Positions 30,792 through 40,826 of a stretch of 64,000 nucleotides of DNA are shown piece after piece. Every line of letters starts with the position of its first letter. Position 1 is the stretch's first letter. The notes under the pieces are model-generated. The model was not told the origin of the DNA and made no database searches. It saw only the letters and a list, made by a program, of their open reading frames with translations. A program made the translations under genes and the position numbers. Origin of the DNA: Lederbergia citri (GTDB lineage: Bacteria; Bacillota; Bacilli; Bacillales; Bacillaceae_C); the NCBI RefSeq assembly GCF_018343625.1, contig NZ_JAGYPG010000001.1, positions 3,102 to 67,101 on the forward strand. The letters run 5' to 3'.

Positions 30792-32324
30792 TTGGATATC
30801 GAATCCATTCAGAAAAAGCCACCATATGGTGCGATTGCCATTTTATTTTTTGCAGCTTTCGTATCATTTTTAACGAATACGTTAATTAATATTGCCCTTC
30901 CATCCATTAAAGAAGAATTTGATATAAGTATGTCAACCGTTCAGTGGCTAGCAACCGGCTATATGCTTATAAATGGGATTCTCATCCCTGCAAGTGCCTT
31001 TTTTATTCAAAGGATTTCTAACCGAATATTATTAATACTAGCCCTTTCTTTATTTACAATAGGAACATTATTGGCAAGCGTTTCACCATCATTTGGTGTT
31101 TTATTGGCTGGAAGAATGATTCAGGCTTCCGGATCTGCCATCATGATGCCATTATTAATGAATGTCATGTTAACAGCTTTTCCAGTTGAAAAAAGAGGAA
31201 CGGCAATGGGATTTTTCGGTCTGGTCATGATTGTAGCTCCTGCTACGGGACCTACACTTTCTGGCTATATTATTGAGCATTACAGCTGGAGAACGTTGTT
31301 TGATGTTATTCTCCCATTCGCTTTAATTTGTTTGATTTTTGCTATCTTTAAAATGAAAAACATAACGCCATTAAAGAATGTTCGTCTAGATGTATTATCG
31401 TTGATACTATCAAGTATTGCTTTTGGTGGTCTATTATACGGATTTAGCTCAGCTGGAGATAAAGGGTGGGGAGATCCGATTGTATACGGAACAATTGTAC
31501 TTGGAACAGTAGCTTTAATCCTCTTCATTATTCGCCAGTTGTTTATGGATGAACCAATGCTCGAATTTAGAATTTATAAACATCCAATGTTTGCATTGTC
31601 TTCAGCTATATCGATCGTCATTTCTATTTCAATGTTCTCAGGAATGATCTTAACGCCAATGTATGTGCAGACAGTAAGAGGAATTTCACCAATGGACTCA
31701 GGGCTTTTAATGTTACCTGGTGCGTTAATGATGGGAATTATGTCGCCAATCACAGGAAGACTATTTGATAAGTATGGTGCCCGTGCTCTTGCATTAGTCG
31801 GTCTGACAATTATGATCGTTACCACGTACTTATTTACAGGTCTGACATTGGAAACTTCTTATTTGCATCTCATCTTGTTATACACTTTCCGTATGTTCGG
31901 AATGTCAATGGTGATGATGCCGGTCATGACAAATGGAATGAACCAGCTGCCAATGCAAATGAATCCACATGGTACTGCAATGAATAATACACTTCAGCAA
32001 GTTTCTGGTGCGATTGGAACTGCGTTTATGATTACGATTATGAATAAACGAACTGAAAGTTCAGCGAAGGAATTAGCAGCAGATGCAATGTCTAAAATGG
32101 ATGCCAATGCCGCTCCACCTTCAGCCGAAGCTGCTGCTGAAATGAAGCTGCACATTATGCACGAAGCGATGTTAGATGGAATTACACATGCCTTCCTTAT
32201 TTCAACTTTCATTGCAGTATTGGCATTAATATTAGCGGTCTTTATTAGAAGAGTAAAACCACCTGTGCAATCAGAGCAAGGAAATAAATCAGTCATAAAG
32301 TCAAAAAGAATCGCAACTGAATAA
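30792..32324 (+). CDS. multidrug efflux MFS transporter (DHA2 type)
   Basis: 510 residues, TTG start with AGGAGG upstream. About 14 hydrophobic segments, the MFS motif LAGRMIQASGSAIMMPL and motif C-like GPTLSGYIIEHYSWR after TM5 are typical of EmrB/LmrB proton-drug antiporters. Located in the plasma membrane. Divergent TetR gene suggests drug-induced expression. Confidence 0.92.
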   Translation: MDIESIQKKPPYGAIAILFFAAFVSFLTNTLINIALPSIKEEFDISMSTVQWLATGYMLINGILIPASAFFIQRISNRILLILALSLFTIGTLLASVSPSFGVLLAGRMIQASGSAIMMPLLMNVMLTAFPVEKRGTAMGFFGLVMIVAPATGPTLSGYIIEHYSWRTLFDVILPFALICLIFAIFKMKNITPLKNVRLDVLSLILSSIAFGGLLYGFSSAGDKGWGDPIVYGTIVLGTVALILFIIRQLFMDEPMLEFRIYKHPMFALSSAISIVISISMFSGMILTPMYVQTVRGISPMDSGLLMLPGALMMGIMSPITGRLFDKYGARALALVGLTIMIVTTYLFTGLTLETSYLHLILLYTFRMFGMSMVMMPVMTNGMNQLPMQMNPHGTAMNNTLQQVSGAIGTAFMITIMNKRTESSAKELAADAMSKMDANAAPPSAEAAAEMKLHIMHEAMLDGITHAFLISTFIAVLALILAVFIRRVKPPVQSEQGNKSVIKSKRIATE

Positions 32325-32331
32325 ATCAAAA

Positions 32332-32368
32332 ACGAAAATTGCCATCCGAATCTGATGGCAATTTTCGT
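32332..32368. terminator. bidirectional terminator
   Basis: A 15-bp perfect stem ACGAAAATTGCCATC/GATGGCAATTTTCGT around a 7-base loop lies between the MFS gene and the minus-strand glutamine-amidotransferase-like gene. Confidence 0.85.
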
Positions 32369-32461
32369 ATAGATTTATATTTAATTTTCCTCCATGATTA
32401 ATAGAACTAAAGTAAGCTAATAAATCGTACAGTCAATTCTATGAGCGGTATCTTCTTTTAA

Positions 32462-32980
32462 TTACAACTGTTCAAGTAACTTCAACGACTCACGGTTGAA
32501 TGCGGGGATATCATCAGGCTGGCGGCTTGTCACCAATTGGTTCTGACAGACGACGACTTCCTTGTCAGCATAATTAGCTCCTGCATATTCCATGTCCACA
32601 CGGATAGATTTATACCCGGTTGCATCACGGCCTTCAAGCGTTTTTGATGTAATTAACAATTGAGGTCCATGGCAAATGGCAAATACAGGTTTTTTCGCAT
32701 CCATGAAGGATTTGGCGAATTGAACAAATCGTTCATCTGCCCTCAATTGGTCTGGTGAAAATCCACCAGGAATGAAAAGGGCATCAAAATCTTCCGCCCT
32801 CACTTCATCGATCCCTTTATCGATACGTACCTTTGCTTTCTCCTGCTTCCCTTTTACTTCCTTACCAGATTCCTTTTCAATCGTCACAACTTCATGTCCG
32901 GCATCTTGAAAGGCTTTTGCCGGTTCAGTGTATTCGGAATCCTCGAACATGTTTGTAATAAGTGTTGCGATTTTTGCCAT
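32462..32980 (-). CDS. DJ-1/PfpI family protein, general stress protein 18-like
   Basis: 172 residues. Class I glutamine-amidotransferase-like fold with catalytic C103-H104 (FAICHGPQLL) and the glutamate-containing nucleophile-elbow partner near the N-terminus. Closest in pattern to B. subtilis YfkM (general stress protein 18). The family includes deglycases and proteases; activity here is undetermined. RBS AAGGAGTGA. Confidence 0.9.
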   Translation of the reverse strand: MAKIATLITNMFEDSEYTEPAKAFQDAGHEVVTIEKESGKEVKGKQEKAKVRIDKGIDEVRAEDFDALFIPGGFSPDQLRADERFVQFAKSFMDAKKPVFAICHGPQLLITSKTLEGRDATGYKSIRVDMEYAGANYADKEVVVCQNQLVTSRQPDDIPAFNRESLKLLEQL

Positions 32981-33212
32981 AACTATTCACTCCTTAAATG
33001 TCATCCACTTTTACTATTCCACTTTAGAGTTTAACTAAACTTTATGATTTATTGAGTTGAGTCTTGAGTTACGAAAATGCAACAGCTAATACTTTCGCTT
33101 CAAATTAATAACTCTAAAGGGGTTGATATTTTTTTGCGAAAAAACTTCAAACTTCTTAAGATGTGATAGACGTTTAGTAAAACGTAATTGTGGAGGGGGA
33201 GTAAAAAAATAG

Positions 33213-33255
33213 CGAAAAGACGATTCGAATCACAATCATTCGAATCGTCTTTTCG
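33213..33255. terminator. 18-bp perfect hairpin
   Basis: CGAAAAGACGATTCGAAT pairs exactly with ATTCGAATCGTCTTTTCG around CACAATC. It is terminator-like but lacks an obvious T run, and no gene abuts it on the plus side. It could end transcripts of the small minus-strand gene at 33381. The rest of 32981-33380 holds nothing I can name. Confidence 0.55.
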
Positions 33256-33380
33256 TCACAATCTGAAACTGGTATCAGATATTGTAAAATCAAGTTTTGC
33301 TCCACGGCCAATATTTGAAAAATTTCTTGCCCGTTTACTGATATTCTAGATTGGAATTCCTTTATCGTTAGACGCCAATC

Positions 33381-33476
33381 TTATTTCTTATTCACTCCAG
33401 GCTTATCTTCGTAACCAGCTGTAAAGATAGCAGATAAAAACGCAATGATAACTCCAAGAATCATAATTGTTTTCAT
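33381..33476 (-). CDS. 31-residue membrane peptide
   Basis: On the minus strand GAGGAGG precedes the ATG at 33476. Product: one hydrophobic helix (TIMILGVIIAFLSAIFTAGY) followed by a charged tail. Similar small exported or membrane peptides are common in Bacillus. Function unknown. Confidence 0.65.
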   Translation of the reverse strand: MKTIMILGVIIAFLSAIFTAGYEDKPGVNKK

Positions 33477-33619
33477 AGTATATGTAAGCCTCCTCATAAT
33501 TCTAACGGATTATGAAATTATTATAGCCTATTTTTATTATAATGTGAACGAAACGAGTTTTTTATTATTGGAAATATGGCGAGTTCGTGAAGGAACATTC
33601 GACGCTGGCAGGGAATTAA

Positions 33620-33648
33620 TCATCTTTAGTTGTCCATGAGCATACAAT
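33620..33648 (+). promoter_or_regulatory. sigma-E promoter of prkA
   Basis: TCATCTT (33620-33626), 14-bp spacer, CATACAAT (33641-33648), matching the sigma-E consensus KMATATT-N14-CATACAHT. It fits mother-cell expression of prkA during sporulation. Confidence 0.75.
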
Positions 33649-33683
33649 GAAATAATCATCTCTCATTAAAAGGGAGGCGCCTT

Positions 33684-35579
33684 ATGGATATTTTAAAAAA
33701 GATTGAACAATACCGATTTCAAGAGGATAGCTTGAAATGGGAAGGAACATTTGCCGACTATTTGCATTTGCTTAAAGAAAAACCTTGGGTAGCGCAGTCC
33801 GCCCATTCCCGTATATATAATATGATTAAGGACGCAGGAGTCGAAACCGAAAACGATAGAAAAGTATATCAATTTTTTAGCCATCAATTATTTGGGCTAG
33901 AGGAAGCATTAGAAAAACTTGTAGAGGAGTATTTTCATCCATCTGCAAAACGGCTTGATGTCCGAAAAAGAATCTTGCTATTAATGGGACCAGTTAGCGG
34001 GGGGAAATCAACACTTGTTACGATGTTAAAAAGAGGGTTGGAGGCCTATACGAGGACAGATAAGGGAGCAGTTTATGCGATAAAAGGCTGCCCAATGCAT
34101 GAAGATCCTCTACATTTGATTCCACTTCATTTACGAGATGATTTTTATGAAGAGTATGGCATAAGAATTGAAGGAAATCTTTCACCACTAAATACAATGA
34201 GGCTTGCAGAAGAATATGGCGGCCGACTGGAGGATGTACTTGTAGAGCGGATTTTCTTTTCCGAGGATAAGCGTGTTGGAATCGGAACATTTAGTCCATC
34301 GGATCCAAAATCACAAGATATTGCAGACTTGACAGGTAGTATTGATTTTTCAACAATCGCGGAATATGGTTCTGAATCTGACCCTAGAGCCTATCGATTT
34401 GACGGTGAATTGAATAAAGCCAATCGTGGATTAATGGAATTCCAAGAAATGTTAAAATGTGATGAGAAATTTTTATGGCATTTGCTATCCTTGACACAAG
34501 AAGGGAATTTTAAAGCTGGAAGATTTGCGCTCATAAGTGCTGATGAGCTTATCGTTGCCCATACAAATGAAACAGAATACCGCTCTTTTATTTCCAATAA
34601 AAAGAATGAAGCTTTACACTCAAGGATTATTGTCATGCCCGTTCCATATAACTTAAAAGTCTCACAGGAAGAACGAATTTATGAAAAAATGATTAAAGAA
34701 AGTGATGTAGCAGATGTTCATATAGCTCCCCATACTCTTAAAGTAGCGGCAATGTTTACAATTTTAACAAGGTTAAAAGATTCAAAAAGGGGCGATGTTG
34801 ACTTATTAAAGAAAATGCGCCTTTACGATGGAGAAAATGTTGAAGGTTATAATCTTGCTGATGTGAATGAAATGAAAAAAGAATTTCAAGAGGAAGGTAT
34901 GAGCGGAATCGATCCGCGCTATGTCATCAATCGCATATCGTCCACCATTATCCGAAAAGGGATAACTAGCATCAATGCATTGGATGTGCTTAGATCATTA
35001 AAAGAAGGGCTAGATCAGCATCCATCTATTACACAAGAATTGAGAGAGAAATATTTGAACTTTATATCTTTAGCACGTAAAGAATACGATGAAATTGCTA
35101 AAAAGGAAGTTCAAAAAGCATTTGTCTATTCGTATGAGGAATCCGCTAAAACACTTATGGATAATTATCTTGATAATGTGGAGTCCTTCTGTAATAAGAC
35201 AAAGTTACGGGATCCGTTAACTGGAGAAGAAATCAATCCAGACGAAAAGTTAATGAGATCCATCGAAGAACAAATAGGCATTTCAGAAAATGCAAAGAAA
35301 GCATTCAGGGAAGAAATATTAATAAGAATCTCTGCATTGGCAAGAAAAGGGAAGAAATTTGATTATAGATCACATGACAGACTTCGTGAAGCGATACAGA
35401 AAAAATTATTTGCCGATTTGAAGGATGTAGTCAAAATCACTACATCCGCCAAAACACCGGATGAGCAGCAACTAAAGAAAATTAATGAAGTAGTTGCCAG
35501 ATTGATAGATGAACATGGGTATAATTCCACTTCGGCCAATGATTTACTTCGTTATGTAGGAAGCTTATTAAATCGTTGA
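33684..35579 (+). CDS. prkA: PrkA, AAA+ serine protein kinase/protease-type protein
   Basis: 631 residues, the usual length. The N-terminal AAA+ domain has Walker A GPVSGGKST (102-110). The C-terminal PrkA domain is complete. In B. subtilis PrkA is a mother-cell protein under sigma-E that affects sporulation; recent work argues for ATP-dependent protease activity rather than kinase. yhbH follows 620 bp later. RBS AAAGGGAGG. Confidence 0.95.
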   Translation: MDILKKIEQYRFQEDSLKWEGTFADYLHLLKEKPWVAQSAHSRIYNMIKDAGVETENDRKVYQFFSHQLFGLEEALEKLVEEYFHPSAKRLDVRKRILLLMGPVSGGKSTLVTMLKRGLEAYTRTDKGAVYAIKGCPMHEDPLHLIPLHLRDDFYEEYGIRIEGNLSPLNTMRLAEEYGGRLEDVLVERIFFSEDKRVGIGTFSPSDPKSQDIADLTGSIDFSTIAEYGSESDPRAYRFDGELNKANRGLMEFQEMLKCDEKFLWHLLSLTQEGNFKAGRFALISADELIVAHTNETEYRSFISNKKNEALHSRIIVMPVPYNLKVSQEERIYEKMIKESDVADVHIAPHTLKVAAMFTILTRLKDSKRGDVDLLKKMRLYDGENVEGYNLADVNEMKKEFQEEGMSGIDPRYVINRISSTIIRKGITSINALDVLRSLKEGLDQHPSITQELREKYLNFISLARKEYDEIAKKEVQKAFVYSYEESAKTLMDNYLDNVESFCNKTKLRDPLTGEEINPDEKLMRSIEEQIGISENAKKAFREEILIRISALARKGKKFDYRSHDRLREAIQKKLFADLKDVVKITTSAKTPDEQQLKKINEVVARLIDEHGYNSTSANDLLRYVGSLLNR

Positions 35580-35589
35580 AAATACAAAA

Positions 35590-35625
35590 CTAACCTTCTT
35601 ATCACCATAAGAAGGTTTTTATTTT
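35590..35625 (+). terminator. terminator of prkA
   Basis: AACCTTCTTAT pairs with ATAAGAAGGTT around CACC, followed by TTTATTTT. Confidence 0.85.
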
Positions 35626-35635
35626 CAATATTGTC

Positions 35636-36005
35636 TAGCACAAATAGCTATCGGTTAGCAGACTTCTTGTCCTCTTCCCTACGATAAGTCAACATTGATT
35701 CGTCCTAACTGACTCATCGTGTTTCCTATATCTCAGTAAGAGGCTAAATAGGAACGTCGACAAAATCCAGCCACGTCCTGTGGCAATGTCGACGGACCCA
35801 CTTCCTGTGGGCCTGTACGTCGATGAACCAGTCGCTTCCGCTTTTCTACTGTCCAGCTTCAGCGCCTATCGACTAGCAAACTTCCTGACCTCTTCCCTAA
35901 GATAAGTCAACATCGATTCGCCTACCGGCCTCATCGTGTTTCCTTTATCTTGCCAGAGGCTCTGAAGTTTGTACGTCGATGAACAAGTCGCTTCCGCTTA
36001 TCTAA
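35636..36005. repeat. dispersed intergenic repeat, two tandem copies
   Basis: Two copies in tandem. The first runs 35636 to ~35845 with CACGTCCTGTGGCAATGTCG and CTGTGGGCCTGTACGTCG boxes and ends CGCTTCCGCTTTTCT. The second starts ~35848 and lacks the CACGTCCTGTGG part. The same family recurs at 37391, 46710 and 61420. It lies between prkA and yhbH. No coding frame. Confidence 0.8.
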
Positions 36006-36197
36006 CAGGCTTGTCCTTTTAAAACAGGTTGTAAATAATTTCATTTTTTTGCATATGATAGAGTAATTACAACCAGGACTACTAAGATAAGGACGAAAGA
36101 AGATGGCAGTCGAGATAATATATGTTAAAAAACATTTTTGGTGACTAATAAATAGCGCCTTTTTTAAAAAAGATATTTTAAAAGGGAGGGTATAGAG

Positions 36198-37361
36198 ATG
36201 ACAGAGCAAGTGCATCACCAGTTCGTAGTATCCCAGGAAGATTGGTCCCTCCACCGGAAAGGCCATGATGACCAACAGCGTCATCAAGAGAAAGTCCAAG
36301 AGGCAATTCGTAATAATTTGCCTGATTTAATCACAGAAGAAAGCATTATTATGTCCGATGGACGGGATGTTGTGAAAATTCCAATCAGATCATTGGATGA
36401 GTATAAAATTCGATACAACTACGATAAAAATAAGCATGTTGGCCAAGGTGACGGTGAAAGTCAGATTGGGGATGTTGTTGCGAGAGATGGCCCTGATCAA
36501 AAAGGTCCTGGGAAAGGTCAAGGTGCAGGGGACCAAGCTGGTGAGGATTATTATGAAGCGGAAGTCTCCATGATGGAGCTGGAGGAAGCTCTTTTTAAAG
36601 AGCTGGAATTGCCCAATTTAAAACGGAAGGAACTAGATACCAATCAAATTGAACACATTGAATATAATGATATTCGAAAAACTGGATTAATGGGAAATAT
36701 TGATAAAAAACGAACGATGATGTCAGCTTTTAAACGAAATGCCATGAAAGGAGACCCGGGATTTTATCCTATATTTCCAGAAGATTTAAAGTTTAAAACA
36801 TGGAATGACATACGAAAGCCTGAATCAAGCGCGGTTGTACTCGCCATGATGGACACGAGTGGAAGTATGGGGATTTGGGAAAAATATATGGCCCGCAGCT
36901 TCTTCTTCTGGATGACACGTTTTTTAAGAACAAAATATGAATCAGTTACCATTGAATTTATCGCCCATCATACAGAGGCAAAAGTTGTGACTGAGGAAGA
37001 ATTTTTCTCAAAAGGAGAGAGCGGAGGGACGATTTGTTCATCCGTATATAGAAAAGCGATTGAAGTAATCGGAGAAAAATATGATCCTGCCCGCTACAAT
37101 ATTTATCCATTTCATTTTTCAGATGGCGACAATCTAACATCAGATAATCCAAGGTGCATTAAACTTGTTAATGAACTTATGGAAATAACGAATATGTTTG
37201 GATATGGGGAAGTAAATCAATATCAACGAAATTCTACTTTAATGTCTGCCTATAAAAATATAAAGGACGAAAAATTTTATTATTATATTCTAAAGCAGAA
37301 ATCTGATGTATTTCATGCAATGAAAAGTTTCTTTAAGAAAGAAGAAGAGGTTCAACATTAA
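36198..37361 (+). CDS. yhbH: YhbH, UPF0229 sporulation protein
   Basis: 387 residues, RBS AAGGGAGGG. It matches the conserved YhbH/YeaH family ([20 protein letters not shown] at the N-terminus, [17 protein letters not shown]). A von-Willebrand-A-like MIDAS appears as MDTSGSMG. In enterobacteria the homologue is co-transcribed with the prkA homologue (yeaG-yeaH). The B. subtilis protein is under sigma-E and needed for proper sporulation. Biochemical role unknown. Confidence 0.93.
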   Translation: MTEQVHHQFVVSQEDWSLHRKGHDDQQRHQEKVQEAIRNNLPDLITEESIIMSDGRDVVKIPIRSLDEYKIRYNYDKNKHVGQGDGESQIGDVVARDGPDQKGPGKGQGAGDQAGEDYYEAEVSMMELEEALFKELELPNLKRKELDTNQIEHIEYNDIRKTGLMGNIDKKRTMMSAFKRNAMKGDPGFYPIFPEDLKFKTWNDIRKPESSAVVLAMMDTSGSMGIWEKYMARSFFFWMTRFLRTKYESVTIEFIAHHTEAKVVTEEEFFSKGESGGTICSSVYRKAIEVIGEKYDPARYNIYPFHFSDGDNLTSDNPRCIKLVNELMEITNMFGYGEVNQYQRNSTLMSAYKNIKDEKFYYYILKQKSDVFHAMKSFFKKEEEVQH

Positions 37362-37389
37362 AACCGGATTTTTTCCGGTTTTTTTTTTA
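37361..37389 (+). terminator. terminator of yhbH
   Basis: AAACCGGA pairs with TCCGGTTT around TTTTT, followed by a T run. Confidence 0.85.
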
Positions 37390-37390
37390 C

Positions 37391-37607
37391 TTTCCTATAT
37401 CCAGTTGCAGCGCATATCGACTAACAAACTTCTCTTCCTTTGCGTGAGTCAACATCGATTCGTCCTATCGGACTCACCGTGTTTCCTTTATCTCAGTCAA
37501 AGGCCGAAAAAGGAAAATCGACAAAAACCGCCACGTCCTGTGGCGATGTCGACGGACCCACATCCTGTGGGCCTGTACGTCGGGATGGGCAAGCGGATTG
37601 CGCTTTT
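37391..37607. repeat. dispersed intergenic repeat, full copy
   Basis: Contains CCACGTCCTGTGGCGATGTC, ACATCCTGTGGGCCTGTACG and the terminal GCGCTTTTCTT. Nearly the same arrangement as the first copy at 35636. Lies between yhbH and the ABC importer operon. Confidence 0.8.
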
Positions 37608-37661
37608 CTTATTTAACGCTTTAAAGCATGTATTTTAATTTTCTGTATATTTGAAATCTTA

Positions 37662-37690
37662 TTGACTATGGGTCAAAAGCAGTGTAACAT
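37662..37690 (+). promoter_or_regulatory. sigma-A promoter of the ABC importer operon
   Basis: TTGACT (37662-37667), 17-bp spacer, TAACAT (37685-37690), about 100 bp before the first gene. The remaining leader could hold a regulatory structure, but I recognise no riboswitch. Confidence 0.6.
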
Positions 37691-37788
37691 AACGATAATT
37701 ATTGCCAATATATTATGAAAATAGGCGATGAAGAATATGGGAGGTTATTTTGCTTAAAGGCAAGAAACTTTATTGAGGGGGAAAAAGA

Positions 37789-38826
37789 ATGAAAGTCAGC
37801 TTAAATAAGCTTGCAATTTTACTTTTTGGAGTCGTGCTGATGCTTGCAGCTTGCGGAACAAATTCAGCCCAAAAAGAAGAAGAGCAAAATCAAGGCGGCG
37901 GGAGCCAACAGGAAGAGAATCAAAATGAAAATCAGAATGAAGAGCCTGCCCAAAAGTTCAAAATTGGGGTTACACAAATTGTTGAACACGATTCATTAAA
38001 CGCAGCTTTTGATGGATTCAAGAAAGCAATAGAAGATGCAGGGTTAGATGTGGAGTGGGATGTCCAAAATGCTCTTGGTGAACCAAGCAATAACCCTACC
38101 ATTGCAGCTAATCTTGTAAATGCAGGTGTAGATTTAATCTTCGCGAACTCGACACCTAGTGCACAATCCGTTGCAAGTGAAACTCAAGATATTCCGATCG
38201 TATTCACATCCGTAACAGATGCTGTCGGAGCGGAGTTAGTTGAATCGATGGAAAAGCCAGGTGGAAATGTAACAGGAACGATTGATAATCATCCAGAGGC
38301 AATTCCAAATACGATTAAGTTTTTAAAGGAACAACTCAACGCTAAAAACGTTGGGATGGTGTTTAACTCCGGTGAGCAAAATTCGAGGGCTCAGATAGAT
38401 ATTGCTAAAAAGACTGCCGAGGAGCTTGGAATAAAAATTGTGGAAGCATCTGTTTCTACTTCGGCTGAAGTAAAACAAGCAACTGAATCATTGCTTGGTA
38501 AAGTCGATTCACTTTACGTTATTACCGACAATACAGTAGTATCTGCACTTGATTCCGTTGTAGATGTAGCAAATAGCAATAAATTACCGTTAATGGTTGG
38601 AGAATTTGATTCTGTAAGAAATGGCGGTTTAGGAGCTTATGGTTTTGAATATTACGATATTGGCTATGAGGCTGGGCAAATGGCAGTGAAAATTTTAAAA
38701 GATGGAGTAAAACCAGCTGATATACCTGCACAAGTACCACAAAATTTAAAACTCGTTATGAATAAAGAAACTGCAGAAACAATTGGATTAGAAATTAAGG
38801 ATGAATGGAACGCTGAATTAGAATAG
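37789..38826 (+). CDS. ABC importer substrate-binding lipoprotein (TrpX type)
   Basis: 345 residues, RBS TTGAGGGGG. Signal peptide with lipobox LAAC (Cys ~22). A Glu/Gln/Asn-rich linker (~30-55) precedes the ABC_sub_bind domain (KIGVTQIVEHDSLNAAFDGF, GMVFNSGEQNS). The family includes tryptophan/tyrosine binding proteins and others. Substrate not determined. First gene of a three-gene importer operon with permease and ATPase. Confidence 0.9.
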   Translation: MKVSLNKLAILLFGVVLMLAACGTNSAQKEEEQNQGGGSQQEENQNENQNEEPAQKFKIGVTQIVEHDSLNAAFDGFKKAIEDAGLDVEWDVQNALGEPSNNPTIAANLVNAGVDLIFANSTPSAQSVASETQDIPIVFTSVTDAVGAELVESMEKPGGNVTGTIDNHPEAIPNTIKFLKEQLNAKNVGMVFNSGEQNSRAQIDIAKKTAEELGIKIVEASVSTSAEVKQATESLLGKVDSLYVITDNTVVSALDSVVDVANSNKLPLMVGEFDSVRNGGLGAYGFEYYDIGYEAGQMAVKILKDGVKPADIPAQVPQNLKLVMNKETAETIGLEIKDEWNAELE

Positions 38827-38844
38827 ATAGGAGATGATTCTTAA

Positions 38845-39894
38845 ATGTTTGCAGCTATGTTTGGCTCCGTTGAGCAAGGAATCATCTATGCAATTATGGC
38901 ACTTGGAGTGTATCTTACATTCCGAGTGCTTGATTTTCCGGATTTAACTGTTGATGGAAGCTTTGTTACGGGGGCGAGTACCGCAGCAACAATGATCTTT
39001 TTTGGATATCATCCTGTTATTGCAACGGTCTCAGCACTTTTTGTTGGCTTTTTTGCTGGATGTATAACAGGCCTTTTGCATACAAAAGGGAAAATCAATT
39101 CACTATTATCCGGTATTTTAATGATGATTGCTTTATATTCCATCAATTTAAGAATAATGGGATTAACGACAGAAAATTCGGTAGGACGTCCAAATATTTC
39201 GTTGATGAAAGAGGATACGATATTTACAAAGTTTCATCAATTTTGGGAGTCGCTTGGAATTGATACATTTTTAAATTCTTTCTTATCTAACTTAGGAGTA
39301 CAGTTTTTACCTAAAACTTGGGGAATCTTTTTCCTCATGATTATTGTGACATTGTTGATTAAACTTTTAGCCGACTGGTTTTTACAAACGGAAGTTGGAC
39401 TCGCCATTCGTGCAACCGGAGATAATAGACGAATGATCCGTAGTTTTTCTGCTAATACCGATAATTTGATTATTCTTGGATTGGGAATTTCCAATGCATT
39501 AGTTGCATTTTCAGGAGCATTGATTGCTCAGTATTCGAAGTTTTCGGATATAGGTATGGGAATAGGAATGATTATCATAGGTCTTGCCTCTGTCATTATT
39601 GGGGAAGCGATTTTTGGCACGAAAACGATAGTGAGAACCACATTAGCAGTCGTTGCTGGTGCTATTATTTACCGCATCGTATTAGGACTCGCGCTGCGTG
39701 TCGATTTGCTTGATACAGGAGATATGAAACTGATTACAGCTATTATTGTTATTTTAGCGTTAGTTATACCGCAATTATATGAAAAAAGCAGAGAAAAGAA
39801 GAGAAAAGCGAAGCGTCATGCAGAGAGGTTAGCTACTCTTTCCAAAGCCGAAAAAGGGGAGGGGAAGCCCGTTGCTGAAGCTAGAGCAGATTAA
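38845..39894 (+). CDS. ABC importer permease
   Basis: 349 residues with eight to ten hydrophobic segments; FPDLTVDGSFVTGAS and the cytoplasmic LAIRATGDNRRMIRSFSANT (EAA-loop-like) are typical of the BPD_transp_2 permeases partnering ABC_sub_bind proteins. The C-terminus is strongly basic. It starts 18 bases after the binding-protein gene. Confidence 0.92.
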   Translation: MFAAMFGSVEQGIIYAIMALGVYLTFRVLDFPDLTVDGSFVTGASTAATMIFFGYHPVIATVSALFVGFFAGCITGLLHTKGKINSLLSGILMMIALYSINLRIMGLTTENSVGRPNISLMKEDTIFTKFHQFWESLGIDTFLNSFLSNLGVQFLPKTWGIFFLMIIVTLLIKLLADWFLQTEVGLAIRATGDNRRMIRSFSANTDNLIILGLGISNALVAFSGALIAQYSKFSDIGMGIGMIIIGLASVIIGEAIFGTKTIVRTTLAVVAGAIIYRIVLGLALRVDLLDTGDMKLITAIIVILALVIPQLYEKSREKKRKAKRHAERLATLSKAEKGEGKPVAEARAD

Positions 39895-40669
39895 TAAAAT
39901 TTTTAATGAAGCAACACTTGATGAAAAAATAGCGCTTGATCAAATTAATCTTGAGCTAAATTCGGGTGACTTTGTTACAGTTATCGGGAGCAATGGTGCA
40001 GGGAAATCCACTTTGATGAATATGATTTCTGGAGCGCTTATGCCGGATTTTGGAAATGTAGTAATTGATGGGAAGAATGTAACGAAGCTTCCAGAGTTTA
40101 AAAGATCTCAGTTTATAGGAAGAGTATTTCAAGACCCAATGGCAGGTACGGCTCCGAATATGACAATAGAAGAAAACCTTGCGATGGCTTATTCACGCAA
40201 TAAAAAAAGAGGGCTTCGTAAAGGTGTAGATAAAAAGAGACGGGAATTTTTCCGTGAATCTCTAGAATCACTTCATTTGAATTTGGAAAATCGTCTTAAT
40301 GCAAAAGTTGGTTTGCTTTCCGGCGGAGAAAGACAGGCTCTCTCATTATTAATGGCCACATTCACTAATCCTTCTATTTTATTATTAGATGAGCATACAG
40401 CGGCACTAGATCCATCTAGAGCCGAATTAATCACAAACTTAACAAAGCAACTAGTTGAAAAAGATAAACTGACAACCTTAATGGTCACTCATAATATGCA
40501 ACAAGCACTCGATCTTGGAAATCGGTTGATTATGATGGATAAAGGCCAAATTATTTTAGAAGTTGATTCCGATAAAAAGCATGAGCTGACGATTGATAAA
40601 CTAATGGCAGAATTCCAACGCATACGCGGAGAAAAGATGACAGATGACAAAGCATTGCTAACAATATAA
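39872..40669 (+). CDS. ABC importer ATP-binding protein
   Basis: 265 residues, TTG start behind GGGGAGGGG, overlapping the permease gene by 23 bases. Walker A GSNGAGKST, signature LSGGERQ, Walker B LLLDEHTAAL and the H-loop TLMVTHNM are all present. Energises the importer above. Confidence 0.93.
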   Translation: MLKLEQINKIFNEATLDEKIALDQINLELNSGDFVTVIGSNGAGKSTLMNMISGALMPDFGNVVIDGKNVTKLPEFKRSQFIGRVFQDPMAGTAPNMTIEENLAMAYSRNKKRGLRKGVDKKRREFFRESLESLHLNLENRLNAKVGLLSGGERQALSLLMATFTNPSILLLDEHTAALDPSRAELITNLTKQLVEKDKLTTLMVTHNMQQALDLGNRLIMMDKGQIILEVDSDKKHELTIDKLMAEFQRIRGEKMTDDKALLTI

Positions 40670-40678
40670 CGAGAAGAC

Positions 40679-40713
40679 GGGTTATTCATATCAATTGGAT
40701 AACCTCTTTTTAT
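40679..40713 (+). terminator. terminator of the importer operon
   Basis: GGTTAT pairs with ATAACC, followed by TCTTTTTAT. Confidence 0.65.
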
Positions 40714-40826
40714 GTTTTGATTTAATGTAACGAAAGATGAGTGAACATAGATAATCAGGTATTTAGAGCATATCTAATAACGATGGAAATCAGAAAGAGT
40801 AAGATTTTCTGTCTTCATCCATGGCC

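Noticed and set aside
35931..36299. 122-codon minus-strand frame over the yhbH start
   Set aside because: Overlaps the repeat family and the clear start of yhbH; no RBS.
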